Source: Proteles cristata cristata
Lineage: Eukaryota > Chordata > Mammalia > Carnivora > Hyaenidae
NCBI GenBank assembly: GCA_017311185.1
Contig: JAESUZ010000756.1
Coordinates: 1,302,001-1,366,000 of the forward strand
Reading direction: 5' to 3'
Length of the DNA: 64,000 bases
Shown here: positions 10,703 through 23,269 of the stretch, piece by piece
Position numbering within the stretch: position 1 is the stretch's first letter
How the letters are laid out: each line of letters begins with the position of its first letter
Notes under the pieces: model-generated
What the model was told of the DNA's origin: nothing
Database searches by the model: none
What the model saw: only the letters and a program-made list of their open reading frames with translations
Program-made: the position numbers and the translations under genes

Positions 10703-13470
10703 GAGGAGGCGCCAAGATGGCAGAACAGCATGGAAAGTTTTTTTTACATCGGTTGTGTCTGAAATGCAGCCAGATCAACACTGAAACCATCCTACACACC
10801 TAGAAAACTGACTGGAGGGTTAACACATCAATCTGCACAACCTGAACCACAGATCCTGGCAGGTACCCAGCAAAGAGAGATGAACCAGGGGAGAGAGGAG
10901 AAGCTGTATTTGCTTGCAAAGAGAGGATGGAGATGGGGGGGGGGGGAGGGGGCGGTTAGAGTAGAGGAAAAGCACCCTCTAAAAGCAGCTGGAGAGAAAA
11001 TGGAAAAGTGGAAACAGCCACAGGGACTGAACAAAAAAGGGAGAAAAGAGAGGGTTTACATTCCATTAAGGCTCTATAAACAGGGGGCGCACAGAGTCCA
11101 AAACTCCATAGCTCGATACCTGGTGGTGCTCTAGTGGGCAGGGCAAATCCCCAGGAGCAGAGAGCAAGGTCCGAGGAGTCCACGGGGCCATACGGAGAGT
11201 GGCGGTTCCCCTGCAGGGAGGACATTTGGTGAGGCTGTGAGGCTACCCCACAGGCAAACGTCCCAGCAGACCCCAGAGAACAACCACATTCACTAGTGTT
11301 GGAACAAGGATGTTAAGGGGGAAGCCTGGCACTACATGTGTGTTGCGATTTACCATAAACCCTGAAATGCTGCCATTACAAAATCATGGGAACTTTTCCT
11401 GAGGCGGGCTGACACCACTGTTGTTTAACATAGTGTTGGAAGTCCTAGCATCAGCGACTAGACAACAAAATGAAATAAAAAGCATCAAAATTGGCAAAGA
11501 AGTCAATCTTTCACTTTTTTGCAGACAACATGATAATCTACATGGAAAACCTGAACGACTCCACCAAAAGACTGCTAGAACTCATACATGAATTCAGCAA
11601 AGTCGCAGGGTACAAAATCAATGTACAGAAATTGGCTGCATTTTTGTATACCAATAACGAAGTGACAGAAAGAGAATTAAAGAAACTGATCCCATTTACA
11701 ATTGTACCAAGAGCCATAAAATACCAAGGAACAAACCTAACCAAATATGTAACAGATCTGTATGCTGAATATTATAGAAAGCTTGTGAAGGAAATTGAAG
11801 AAGACCAAAGAAATGGAAAAACATTCCATGCTCATGGATAGGAAGAATAAATATTGTTAAAATGTCAATACTATCCAAAAAAATCTACAGATTCAATTCA
11901 ATCCCAATCAAAATTGCACCAGCATTCTTCTCAAAGCTAGAACAAACAATCCTAAAATTTGTCTGGAACCACAAAAGACCCTGAATAGCCAAAGTAATAT
12001 TGAAGGAGAAAACCAAAGTGGGAGGCATCACAATCCCAGACTTTGGCCTCTACTACAAAGCTGTAGTCATGAAGACAGTATGGTATTGGCACAAAAACAG
12101 ACACATAAACCAATAGAAGAGAACAGAGAACCCAGAATTGGACTCACAACTGTATGGCCAACTAATCCTTGACAAAGCGGGAAAGAGTATCCAATAAAAA
12201 AAGACAGTCTTTTTAGCAAATGGTGCTGGGAGAACTGGACAGCAACATGAAACTAAACTACTTTCTTATGCCATACACAAAAATTCAAAATGGATGAAAG
12301 ACCTGAATGTGAGACAAGGAAACCTTTAAAACACTAGAGTAGAAAGCAGGCAACAATCTCTTTGACCTCAGCCACAGCAATTTCTTGCTCGACACATCTC
12401 CAAAGGCAAGGGAATTAAGCAAAAATGAACTATGGGAACCTCATCAAGATAAAAAGCTCCTGCACTAAAAAGAAAAAAATCAACAAAACTAAAGGAATGA
12501 GAAAAGATGTTTACTTACAAGTGACATATTGGATAAAGGGTTAGTATCCAAAATTTATAATGAACTTACCAGACTCAACACCTAAAAAACAAATAATCCA
12601 GTGAAGAAATTGGCAGAAGACATGAATAGACACTTTCCCAAAAAAGACATTCAGATGGCCAACAGACACATGAAAAGATGCTCTGCGTCACTCATCATCA
12701 GGGAAATACAAATCAAAGCTACACTGAGATACCACCTCACGTTGGTCAAAATGGCTAAAATGAACAATCAGGAAACTACAGATGCTGGCGAGGAGGTGGG
12801 GAAACGGGAACCCTCTTGTGCTGTTGGTGGGAATGCACACTGGTGCAGCCACTCTGGAAAATAATGTGGAGGTTCCTCAAAAAATTAAAAATAAAACTAC
12901 CTTATGACCCAGAAATAGCAAAACTAGGAACTTACCCAAGGGATACAGGAATGCTGATGCATAGGGGCACATGTACCCCAATGTTCATAGTAGCACTTTC
13001 AACAACAGCCAAATTATGGAACGAGCCTAAATGTCCATCAAGTGATGAATGGATAAAGAAGATGTTTTGTGTACAATGGAATACTACTTGACAACGAGAA
13101 AGAATGAAATCATGCCACTTGCAGCAACGTGGATGGAACTGGAAGGTATTATTCTAAGTGAAATAAGTCAGTCAGAGAAGGACAGATATTATATGTTTTC
13201 ACTCATATGTGGATCTTGAGAAACTTAACAGAAGACCATGGGGGAAGGGAAGGGGGAAAAATAGTTACAAACAGAGAGGGAAGGAAGGAAACCACAAGAG
13301 ACTCTTAAACACAGAGAACAAACTGAAGGTGGATGGCGGGGGCGGGGGGGTGGTATAGAGGGAAAATGGGTGATGGGCATTGAGGAGGGCACTTGTTGGA
13401 ATGAGCACTGGGGGGTGTATGTAAGCCAATTTGACAATAAATTATATTTTAAAAATAAAATAAAATAATA
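10703..13470 (+). mobile_element. Internally deleted L1 with intact ends and target-site duplication
   Basis: The element starts with the carnivore L1 5' UTR motif GAGGAGGCGCCAAGATGGC and runs about 700 bp through 5' UTR. At about 11413-11416 (CACC) it jumps directly into the reverse-transcriptase part of ORF2. ORF1, the endonuclease and the first part of the reverse transcriptase are missing. The reverse transcriptase motif reads FADN (11518-11529) rather than FADD, and the frame is broken soon after. ORF2 remnants continue to the 3' UTR and an A-rich end near 13470. A 14-bp duplication AAATGTATCATATT flanks it (10689-10702, 13471-13484). It lies inside an older L1. Confidence 0.92.
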
Positions 13471-13484
13471 AAATGTATCATATT

Positions 13485-13850
13485 ATCCATGCAAGTAAAT
13501 AATATTTGGCCATAAAAAGGAATGAAGTACTTATGCATGTTACAACGCAAATTAACCTTAAAAACATTATGCTAAGTGAAAGAAGCCGGTTATAAAAGAC
13601 CACGCATTATAAGATCCCATTTATATGAAAAATCCAGAAGAGGCAAATATATAAAGCCAAAAAGAAGAGTAGTGGTGGCTTAAGAGGGCAGGAGAGAGGA
13701 AAAGAGAAAGGAAATACGGTTTCTTTCAGAGGAAACAAAAATATTCTAAAATTAGACTGTGGTGTTGGTTGTATATACTGTGAATATGCTAAAAAGATTG
13801 AAAAACGCATTTTAAACACATAAATTGGTAAACCATATATTATATGAATT
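13485..13850 (+). mobile_element. Older L1, right part
   Basis: Continues the interrupted L1: 'ggccataaaaaggaatgaag', 'acattatgctaagtgaaaga' and 'cccatttatatgaaaaatcc', the end of ORF2 and 3' UTR. Confidence 0.85.
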
Positions 13851-14035
13851 TTTTTCTCAAAAAAGCTGTTTTTGAAATAACTGGATACTTTGCAGTGTTA
13901 TGCACATTGGTATATGTTGAAACGGATAACAATAAGCTGCGAAGAGGGAAAGCCAAGGCTGTGCCACTAAAGCAGTATTTAGGGGGAAAGTCAGTGCCTT
14001 AAATGTATTCATTAGAAAACCAAAATGCCAAAAGG

Positions 14036-14036
<1 letters not shown>

Positions 14037-14078
<42 letters not shown>

Positions 14079-14185
14079 AGGGAAGGTGGGAGGGAGGAAG
14101 GAAAGAAGGAAAGAAAGAAGGAAGGAAGAAAGAGACGAGGAGAGGGATGGAGGGGGAAGGAAGAGAGAGAGAAAGAAAGAAAACC
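14037..14185 (+). repeat. GA-rich microsatellite
   Basis: Perfect (GA)n followed by imperfect GGAA, GAAA and GGGA units. Open frames across it are compositional artefacts. Confidence 0.95.
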
Positions 14186-14241
14186 AAAAAGACTAAAAAT
14201 AAATTAGGTAAACCTTCAATTCAAGAAATTAAACAACAATT

Positions 14242-14477
14242 GGGGCACCTGGGTGGCTCAGGCAGGTAAGCGTCAGACTTCAGCTCAAGTCATGATCTTG
14301 CGGTTCTTGGGTTTGATTCCTGCATCCGGCTCTGTGCCGACAACTCAGAGCCTGGGGCCTGCCTCGGATTCGGTCTCCCCGGCTCTCTCGGCCCCTGCCC
14401 CGCTTGTGTGCGCGTGCGCCTGCATGCGTGTGCGCATGCTCTCTCTCAAAAATAAACATTAAAAAAAAAATTTTTTT
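14242..14477 (+). mobile_element. CAN SINE
   Basis: Feliform SINE with a GC-rich tail section ('gtgtgcgcgtgcgcctgcat'). Imperfect duplication AAGAAATTAAACAACA (14223-14238) and AAGGAAATTAAAGAAC (14478-14493). Confidence 0.93.
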
Positions 14478-14493
14478 AAGGAAATTAAAGAAC

Positions 14494-15150
14494 ACATAAT
14501 ACCCTCCCAAAAAAGGCAGCAGAAAGGACTGAATAAATGGAAATGCAGAAATCAATAAATCAACAAATAAAACTACACGGTTAGTTTTTAAATTGCTAAT
14601 CAGTAATACAGCTTTTTTTTCTTTCTTTTCTTTGAAAAGGACAGTAAGATTAGGCATAATAATATGAGGAGGTGCTCTCTATAGGACTTGCTTATTTTCT
14701 ATACTCTCACTGCAACGTTCTCCCCAAAGCACCTCCTCGCACAACGCACCCCTCCCCCAACCCTGCAAAATCCGCATCCGTCCGCTTCCTCTACCATCTC
14801 CGGTGATGCTCGTGGAAACCACCTCAGCCAGTGTGAAAGTTCTCCGACGTCACACTACCCTGAAGGTTGTGAAAGTATACCGCCAAGAGGGGAGCGCAAA
14901 GGCAGTCGGTGGAATGGCGGGGACCACTGAGGAACCCTCACTTTGAGACACTGTGCTGAAGTTCTCGGGGCGGGACAACAGATGTCAAGGTGACCTCTGG
15001 TCCTGGCCTAGTGATAAGCCAGGACGTGCTGAGTTTCACAAAAGAATCTGACAAAAGGCACATCAACGATCACATAAAATTCATCAGAGACAAACTCAAG
15101 GAAACAAAGCCATACCGAGTACAACCTTTAGGAGCAGAGCTACAACAGGT
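14494..15150. other. Intergenic DNA, somewhat GC-richer near 14740-14990
   Basis: No exon, CpG island or repeat was clearly recognised. Confidence 0.45.
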
Positions 15151-15154
15151 AACA

Positions 15155-15390
15155 CTTAGCTGTGCCAGACACCGGTTTAAGTTCTTTGCGTGCATTAACT
15201 CATTTAATTGTCACAATATGGCAATATAAATACTATGATTAACTCCGTTAATCTTAATCTCCGTTAACTCTTATTTACAAATAAGAATCTGGAGCAGAGC
15301 ATTTAGTTTATTTGCACTAGGTCACAATGGTAGTACATGGTAGAGCCAGGACTTGAATGTAAGCCTCTGGCTCTAGAATCAATGCTCTGA
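15155..15390 (-). repeat. MIR SINE
   Basis: Reverse MIR: 'ctgtgccagacaccggttta', 'taactcatttaattgtcaca', 'actaggtcacaatggtagta' and 'gagccaggacttgaatgtaa'. Confidence 0.75.
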
Positions 15391-15511
15391 GCCACTCTAA
15401 ATAATCCCAGTAATTTAAAAAGCAACAACAGATATGAATCCAAATGGCAGTAGAATACTTTACCTCAATAAATGATTTTATTTGTGGAGAGTTTTTAAAA
15501 AGAAACATATT

Positions 15512-15699
15512 GGGGCACCTGGGTGGCTCAGTCAGTTGAGCAACCGACTTCAGCTCAGGTCATGATCTCATAGTTCATGAGTTGGAGCCCCGCATCGGAC
15601 TCTGTGCTGACAGCTCCAAGCCTGGAGCCTGCTTCAGACTCTGTCTCCATGTCTCTCTGCCTTTCCCCTGCTCCCGTACTCTCTCTGTCTCTGTCTCCG

Positions 15700-15734
<35 letters not shown>

Positions 15735-15768
15735 GTCTTTCAAATACAAGTAAACACATTTAAAAAAG
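15512..15768 (+). mobile_element. CAN SINE with expanded CT tract
   Basis: Head GGGGCACCTGGGTGGCTCAG. A long (CT)n with GTCT units covers 15680-15735, followed by an A-rich tail. The duplication is poor (AAAAAGAAA on both sides). Confidence 0.92.
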
Positions 15769-16234
15769 AAAAATAACAAATTTGGCCAATAAAAAGTCAT
15801 CATAACTGTCTATTGCTTTCCTCATCCACAGGAGATCAAGATTTAGATTTTGATTTATACTTGTTTGTAATAGAGGCTTTTAAAAAAATTCATGTAGGTT
15901 AACCAGAATAAAACATTAATTTTTTAAAAGTGGAACAAAAAAACATAGTAAATGTAGAGATTCTGAAAAGTAAGGGCAGACAAGGTAAAAATTAGTATCA
16001 AGAAAAGTGAAACAATGAAATATGGTTAAACGTCAAAAAAAGTATCAATTCTGATATATGAATAAATAAAGTTAAACATACCAGTCATTACATAATAAAT
16101 TAGAAAGTGAGTCAAATTCTATCTCCTAAGAAAAGCACTGGATCTGAGTAGTGTTACAGACAAATTTTTCAAAATTCTCAAGTAATAAGTCTTATAAATA
16201 TAAACTAACCAACAACAGTCAGGATACTATAGCA
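15769..16234. other. AT-rich intergenic DNA
   Basis: Nothing recognised. Confidence 0.45.
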
Positions 16235-16390
16235 TATGAAGGCCTGTCACCTGCTTTTGTAAATAAAGTTTTATCAATACACAGGCACATGCAGTCATTT
16301 TGCACATGGTCTATGGCTGTTTTACTGCTACAAAGGCAGAAGCCTGAAATACTTGTCATGTGACTCTTTCTAGAAAACCTTGACCTAGAG
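16235..16390 (+). mobile_element. hAT-type (Charlie-like) DNA transposon remnant
   Basis: 'cctgcttttgtaaataaagttttatc', 'acacaggcacatgcagtcat' and 'ggtctatggctgttttactg' follow the order of a common non-autonomous hAT element of mammals. Terminal repeats are degraded. Confidence 0.6.
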
Positions 16391-16900
16391 AAAGGGAATC
16401 CAATGGTCAATAAACATATGTGGTGGCCATGAAAATGCACCACTCAGATCTTCTGCTGTGGAAGGCACAAATGACAGACATCCTGATGGCTGCTATGGCC
16501 AAATCCATTGCTGTGTCCATACGGAGGCCATGATTCTCTTGAGCTGCTTCAAACCAGTGACTAAGCACGGCTGGGCTGCTAGGCACAGGTTTCCTGTGAG
16601 GCACAGGCACAAGATTCCTGTGACAGGTGACTAGCTCAAGGGCTCCATATCAGCTTGGGTGAGGTGTGCTTAGAACCACACTGTAGTCTAAGAGTCTGCC
16701 CACCTTCCTTCCCTCTCCTTGGCCCTCTACCTCCACCTCTCTCTTTTGTGGGCCTAGACCTGCGTGGTGATCTGATGAGCGCATCATTTGCTCTCTCCTC
16801 TTCTCTCCTCACAAGCATTTTCCCTAATCAACCTCTTCACATCTAATCTAGTTTTGGTTTCTGCTTCTCAGAGGACCTGAAGTAGCATAGCATGTTAAAA
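16391..16900. other. Intergenic DNA, nothing recognised
   Basis: No supported feature. Confidence 0.45.
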
Positions 16901-16904
16901 CTCC

Positions 16905-17550
16905 TATCCCTGATTATTCCTGCATCAGAGAAATGCAAAATAAAACAACCACACACTACTTTTCACTCGTTCAGGTTAGCAAAATTTTCTAAATTAAATC
17001 CTATCAATTGTTGGTGACTGCGGAGAAATGGATTTTCTCATACTCTTCTGGAAGTAAGCTGGTTCATCCACGTAAGAAAGCAAATTGAGGAGTGAGTGCA
17101 CGTGTTAACCAAGCTATTCTGCATCTCCATAACTGTCCTAGAGAAATACTGGAAATATTTACAGTAAGCATGCATAAGGTATTTCATTGCAACATTGTCG
17201 GTAATCATGAACAACTGGGAATATCCAATGGTATGATTAAAATTATGAAATGTCTCTGTAATGAAGTAGCCTGAAGGATACTATGGGAAGGGAGATAGAT
17301 CTATATGTTTTGAGAGATCTACAGGACATCATGTTAAGTGATAAAAGGTGAAGAGTAATACATAGTATATAATACTGTTTATGTTAACAATATGCTAAAA
17401 AATATCCCTCTCTTTCTCTTTCTCTCTCTCCCCCCATCATATTTAGGTAGAAGAATAGAACTAGGGGTGGTAAAGGAAATTTTGCTTTACTTGATATTTT
17501 GTTTCTACTCACAAGGAGATTTTCATGGAAAAAAATATATGTTTTTTTTA
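16905..17550 (+). mobile_element. Old L1 3' fragment
   Basis: Divergent ORF2/3' UTR order: 'cagagaaatgcaaaataaaa', 'aattgttggtgactgcggag', 'atttcattgcaacattgtcg' and 'acatcatgttaagtgataaa'. Confidence 0.65.
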
Positions 17551-17559
17551 ATTCAAGTG

Positions 17560-17713
17560 TGATGCGCATTGAGGAGGGCACTTGTTGGGATGGGTGTTGT
17601 ATGTAAGCAATGAATCATGAGAATCTACCCCCAAAACCAAGAGCATGCTTTATACACTGTATGTTAGCCAACTTGACAATACATTATATTATTAAATAAA
17701 TAAATAAATAAAG
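17560..17713 (+). mobile_element. Short 5'-truncated L1 3' end
   Basis: L1 3' UTR ('gatgcgcattgaggagggca', 'tgttagccaacttgacaata') ending in (AAAT)n. Short duplication TCAAGTG at 17553-17559 and 17714-17720. The same terminal sequence ends the L1 at 10703-13470. Confidence 0.85.
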
Positions 17714-17720
17714 TCAAGTG

Positions 17721-19070
17721 ATAGCAATTCTTCTTTCTCTCTATGGGGTGCCTGGTAATACCTGAGGCTACATAAACACTGCATGTAATGGCATATATTA
17801 CATATGCAGGATCTATCCACTCCTCCAAAGATCAAGGTTGCAAAGAAATCACATTATCTAGGAGTTCTGTGTCTACTAATTCAATAGAAAAACACTGCAT
17901 GGTTATCAGAGAAGAATCCATAGAACACGTACTTCCAACAAACTTTATACATGGTAAGAGAGCCCTCATTCAAGATAAGTAGATAGGTGGTTAGATAGAT
18001 AAAAGATAGATAAGAAGAAACACATATATTCAATCACTATCTAGATAAATCAAAATATACATTACACTAGTGTTTGTAATTTGTAGTCTTATGACCCGGA
18101 CTAAGCATCAGATGGAAAAATCTGACAGGTCAGGAGCTGTACGAACTACTGGCTGTCAGTCTTTGAATGTGGTAAATGCTCCTGTCCTTGAGACTCATAA
18201 CTAGATAAAGCATTTTATGAAGAACAAGTCTGGAACCACAGAACATTACCCAGACCATATATTGGTTCTTTTTCTACTTCAGCTGCCGTACTTTCATGAG
18301 ACTCGTTTACTGAAGATGAGATCATCTATCTATCTGCCCATAGTTCTCCATCTGCCCCATTATCTCTCCAGTGAAACCTTTAATACCACATGAGCGGGAC
18401 ATCAATTCCTAATAGCAGCAAGAGCACATATTTTGGCTTCCTCTGTAAAAACATCAATAACTCAATAGTTAACTTCTGGTCACCCTGAGCACTCTCTTCC
18501 ATATTAGGCCACATAGTAAACTGTGGAGCAGGATTGAAAATCATGTACACAATAATGTTTTCTTAGTGGTTGGGGTTTTATGACTGTTGATAGCAAACTA
18601 CGAGATCCCTGGTAGTGATGAATCAATCTGAATCCCAGGAATTGGAGACTTCAGGGTTCTATAGGAGTCTTGTAGGGTCTGTAAAGACTAGTGAGTCACT
18701 GCGGCCTGGCAGTGACTTCTAGGAGTGAAGCTGGCTCATAATCGTGTCCCTTTACTCACTTCTGCCCTGCCTGCAGTCAGAATATGCCTGTGCCACTGGA
18801 ATCCCTAAGTGCAGTGCCCTTGGCCCAAAGTCAACTAAGGTAGAGAGAAAGAATATCAGCAGAAAACTATGCTCACCCAGGGCACCCTGTACCACGGCAA
18901 GGTTCACTCATGCCTCCTAGCATTTTGTCCTATTCTAACTGTGCCTTCGGATCCCTGTCTCTACCTGGGGTGTGCCTGCCCCTACCAGCAAGACTTGATA
19001 TTCCTCCTTCAACCTGTGCAAACACAATATTATTATTGTTTATGCATCAGGTTAGCTATTTTCTTTATAA
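17721..19070. other. Intergenic DNA, nothing recognised
   Basis: Unique-looking sequence with a small GATA-rich patch near 17985-18030. No exon was supported. Confidence 0.5.
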
Positions 19071-19074
19071 CATA

Positions 19075-19191
19075 ATGACCAATGATCTGTTGAGGCGCTA
19101 CCATCGACCAGGCACATTCCACCGGTGTTCTTACATAATCTTCACAACCACCCCAAAAGACAGGCATTACTTTTGGTCCCACTTCACTGAT
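19075..19191 (-). repeat. MIR SINE, left part
   Basis: Reverse MIR ('accatcgaccaggcacattc', 'cttacataatcttcacaacc'), interrupted by a CAN SINE and resumed at 19446 ('aagaacacacagcttgaaag') to about 19530. Confidence 0.7.
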
Positions 19192-19210
19192 AAGAAAGAT
19201 ACTTTACCCA

Positions 19211-19426
19211 GGGATGCCTGAGTGGCTAAGTCAGTTAAGTATTTGACTCTTGGTTTTGGCTCAGGTCATGATTTCATGGTTTCGTGAGTTCAAGCCCTGC
19301 ATCGGGCTCCCTGCTGACAGTGCAGAGCCTGCTTGGGATTCTCCGTCTCTCTCTCACTCTCTGCTCCTCTCCAAATCACACTGTCTCTGTCTCTTTCAAA
19401 ATCAATAAATAAACTTTAAAAAAAGA
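19211..19426 (+). mobile_element. CAN SINE inserted into a MIR
   Basis: Older feliform copy with a perfect 19-bp duplication AAGAAAGATACTTTACCCA at 19192-19210 and 19427-19445, splitting the MIR. Confidence 0.95.
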
Positions 19427-19597
19427 AAGAAAGATACTTTACCCAAGAACACACAGCTTGAAAGTGGTGAATCAGAACTCAGAGCTGGATCTCTCTGATT
19501 TCAAAGTCCAAGCCCTTAATCACTATATAATAGGGTCCCCAAATGTGCTAGCACCCCAGGCTGGTCATCAAATAACATTTAAGATTGTTTCTGACAG

Positions 19598-19811
19598 GGG
19601 CACCTGGGTGGCTTAGTCCGTTGGGCGTCCGACTTTCACTTAGGTCATGATCTCACGGTTCGTGGGTTCGAGCCCCGCGTCGGGCTCTGTGCTGACTGCC
19701 AGCTCAGAGCCTGGAGCCCATTTCAGAGTCTGTGACTCCCTCTCTCTCTGACCCTCCCCTGCTCACGCTGTCTCTCTCTCTCCTAGAAATAAATAAAACT
19801 ATTAAAAAAAA
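19598..19811 (+). mobile_element. CAN SINE (young subfamily)
   Basis: Near-intact copy with GTGCTGACTGCC and the tail CTCTCCTAGAAATAAATAAA. Duplication ATTGTTTCTGACAG at 19584-19597 and 19812-19825. Confidence 0.96.
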
Positions 19812-19851
19812 ATTGTTTCTGACAGATCCAATTTCATGGAGACTATAGAAC

Positions 19852-20077
19852 TTTTTTTAAATTTTTTAATGTTTATTTATTCTTGAGAAAGAGAGAGACA
19901 GAGACAGAGCACAAGCAGGAGAGGGGCAGAGAGAGAGGAAGACACAGAATCTGAAACAGGCTCTAGGTTCGAGCTGCCAACACAGAGCCCGATGTGGGGC
20001 TCGAACTCTCAAACTGTGAGACCATGACCTGAACTGAAGTCAGATGCTTAACCAAACTGAGCCATCCAGGTGCCCCT
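19852..20077 (-). mobile_element. CAN SINE
   Basis: Reverse copy. Duplication GAGACTATAGAAC (19839-19851) and GAGACTACAGAAT (20078-20090). Confidence 0.94.
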
Positions 20078-20090
20078 GAGACTACAGAAT

Positions 20091-20559
20091 ATTTTAAATT
20101 AGTATATATTCATGCATACATTTATTCACTCCAGAAACATTTATTGGAGGTCTGATCTGTCTCATTACAGATGCAGCAAAGATTCAAGTATTAGGAAGAT
20201 ATTATATCTCAAATGTACACAGTCTGGCAGAGGAGACAGACACACATACCATAATCCAATGAGATAGAAGCAAAGCAACGGAAATACAACCCCAAGTTTC
20301 TTCTGCTCTACAGATTTTCCTTGTTGTCTCAGCCCTTACTGGATTACCTATAGTTTTATAATTTTCATAACTACATTTTTGCATCTCACAAAGAATTTTT
20401 ATATTTTCTCTCCTTCATCTAAAATTATCAGATTTGTTAAGGAACCCACAACCTACCAATGCTTTGCCAAAATTTTATATTTGTAGTTGTTCTTAAGATT
20501 GTTCATGATTTCTTTCCACAATGCTAAGATTAATTTAAGTGTCCCAAAGATTACTAACT
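20091..20559. other. Intergenic DNA, nothing recognised
   Basis: No supported feature. Confidence 0.45.
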
Positions 20560-21945
20560 TAAAAAAAACTGTTATGGGAGAAAATATTTGCAAAAGACCT
20601 ATCTGATGAAGGACTATTACCCAAAATTAACAAAGAACTCTTAAAAATTAACAATAAGAAAATGAACAACTCAGATTAAAAATGGGCAGAGGCACCTGAG
20701 TGGCTCAGTGGATTAAGCGTCCATCTTCAACTCAGGTCATGATCTTAGGATCATGAGTTCAAGCCCCACGTCAGCCTCTGTGCTGACAGCTCAGAGCCTG
20801 GAGCCTGCTTGGGATTCTGTGTCTCCTTCTTTCTCTGCTCCTCCCCCACTTGTGCTCTGTCTCTCTCTCTCTCCCTCAAAAATAAGTAAACATTAAAAAA
20901 AATTTTAAATGGGCAAAAGATCTGAACAGAAAAAGACCTCACCAAAAAAGATATACAGATGGCAAATAAATACACGACAAGATGCTCCACATAACATTTC
21001 ATTAGGGGACTGTAACTCAAAACAACAATGAGATACCACCACATACCTACAAGCGTAATCAAAATCTGGAACACTAACAACACTAAATGCTGGAAGATGC
21101 TGGCAATGATGTGGAGTAGGAGGAACTCTCATTCATTGCTCGTTGGGATGGAAAGTGACACAGCTCCTCTGGACGACAGACTGGCAGTTTCTTACAAAAC
21201 TAAATCTACTCTCACCATATGAGCCAGCAACCATGATTCTTCGTATTTGCCCAAAGGAGTTGAAAACATGTCCACACGAAAACCTGCATGCAGATATTTA
21301 TTGCACCATCATTCATACCTGCCAAAACTTGGAGCAACCACGATGTTCTATGAGTAGGTGAATAAATGAATAAACTGTATTAATCCAGACAAGGGAATAT
21401 TATTCAGTGCTAAAGAGAAATGGGCCTACCAAGGCATCCAAAGACCTTAAATGTATATTTCTAAGTGAAAAAAAGCCAGTCTGAAAAGGCTACATGCTGT
21501 ATGATTCCAACTATATAACATTCTGGAAGGAGCAAACCTATGGAGACAGTAAAAAAAAAAAAAGTCAATGGTTTTCAGGGTTGAGGGGAGGGATGAGTAG
21601 GTGGTCCACAGAAGATTTGTAGGGCAGTGAAACTACCCTGTGTGCTACTATAATTATAGGTACCTGTCATTATGCATTTGTCAAAACTTCACAGAATGCA
21701 CGAAAACAAGAGAGAATCTTGATGTAAGCTATAGACTTTGGATGATAATGGTATGTCAAGGTAGGTTAATTGATTGTAATACATATACCACTCTGGAGCG
21801 AGATTTTGATAGTGGGGGAGGCTAGAGGTGGGGAGGAGGGGAGAGGGGAGGAGAGAGTATGGGAGAAATCTCTATATCTTTCACTCAGTTTTGCTGTGAA
21901 CCTAAAACTTCTCTAAAATGTAAAGTCTATTTAAAAAAAAACTTC
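20560..21945 (+). mobile_element. L1 ORF2 3' end and 3' UTR, interrupted by a SINE
   Basis: 'tatttgcaaaagacctatct', 'ataccaccacatacctacaa', 'ttgctcgttgggatggaaag', 'gaatattattcagtgctaaa' and 'tgatgtaagctatagacttt' follow L1 order. The copy is divergent and non-coding. A CAN SINE splits it at 20689-20906. Confidence 0.85.
20689..20906 (+). mobile_element. CAN SINE inside L1
   Basis: Feliform SINE with duplication AAATGGGCA at 20680-20688 and 20907-20915, interrupting the L1 phrase 'aaaatgggcaaaagatctga'. Confidence 0.95.
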
Positions 21946-22745
21946 GATCAAAATCTATTTTGGTTTGTTTATTCTATCTAGTCATAGATTAAATGTATTT
22001 TTCCCGTAAGGATTTATAATCCTCTCCAATGTCCAAACCACTCAATTCATTTCAGCTAAATGCAATGAATAAAAGCAGCTCCAGAAAGGGAATCTGAATC
22101 ATTGAGACGAGCAGAATTCAGTGCATGTACCTGAGTCAATCCACGTAGCAAGATAAAGTCACATGTCACATCTATTAGGCAGCCACAGGGCAAACAGGCT
22201 CTTGTCCCTTCAAATACAATAACGGCCAATGTTATTTAGTCAACCTCTTAGAACTCTCTGGAAATGGCCGAGTCCTTCCTCTACTCTTCTTACTAACCAC
22301 ATGTTTTGGAAAAATACCATTAGGGTGCAACTGGCACTGATATTTTCCAAATAAAACATTTATTTCTGAAAATATAAATTGTCTTATTTTTCTCTTGTAA
22401 GCACTGGTTTTCTTGGCAAATGGAAATATGAGTTGCAATTATTGTGGCAAGGCAGTTGGAGCGCCTGTGGGTTTTTTTTCCGTATTTCCACAGGCTGGTG
22501 GCCATGGCGATGGCTTTCCATCAAGCAGAAGTCTTGGCAACTCCCCAGGTACCTCTGATCGACTTCTTGGCAACAGGACATGGGCCCATGATGCAGATGT
22601 GCTACTCTAAGTTCCTTGAAAACTCATCTCTTTCTTCACAGCTGTCCATTTGCCATTGGGATTATAGTATTTCTGCTGTGTTTTTATAACTACAGGTTTG
22701 GTAAACAGTTATGTTTCACAATATTATCCTCTGTGTATCACAGAG
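21946..22745. other. Intergenic DNA, nothing recognised
   Basis: Several overlapping short open frames near 22384-22689 have no family resemblance and no splice context. Confidence 0.45.
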
Positions 22746-22749
22746 CAAT

Positions 22750-23200
22750 CATCCATTGCTACATTGCAAACCACTCCCCCAAAATCAGTGGCTTACAACA
22801 ATACTAATTTATTATTTCTCATGACTCTATGGGTTGCCTGGCCAGTCCTTCCATTCATTGCTGGCATCCCCCAGGTAGTTGTACTCAGCCGAAAAATTGC
22901 CTCAGGGTTGGGCTCAACCAGAACACTGGGATAGTTAGGCCTCTCTCACTATGTGTTCTTAGGATCTCTCTCCAAACAGACCAGCCAGACGCGGTCTTCC
23001 TTGCATGGCGTCTGTGTGGCGAGAGGGCAAGCCCCAGGGTGCAAGTGCTCATCAAACTTCTGCTTACATCACACCTGCTGATGTCCCATTGTCCAAAGCA
23101 AGTGATATGGCTGAGCCTGGAGTCCTGTGAAGTGGGGAAGCATTGTACAAGGGTATCAATACTGGGATGTGTGACTCATTGGTGGCCATCCATGTAACAG
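22750..23200 (+). repeat. Old interspersed repeat, family not named
   Basis: 'caaaccactcccccaaaatcagtggcttacaacaa' type start, broken here into short motifs, and 'tgtgactcattggtggccat' end are familiar from dispersed mammalian repeats. I cannot name the family. Confidence 0.4.
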
Positions 23201-23269
23201 TCTACCCAGAAGGAGGAAAAAATACCTATCTGATTGAGGTGATTTAGTTTAACAACAAAGGTAGTAAAT

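Noticed and set aside
11491..11841. Possible reverse-transcriptase gene
   Set aside because: It is a broken L1 ORF2 remnant with FADN instead of FADD, a stop soon after, and no ORF1 or endonuclease.
14003..14269. Arg/Glu/Lys-rich open frame
   Set aside because: It is a translation of the GA microsatellite.
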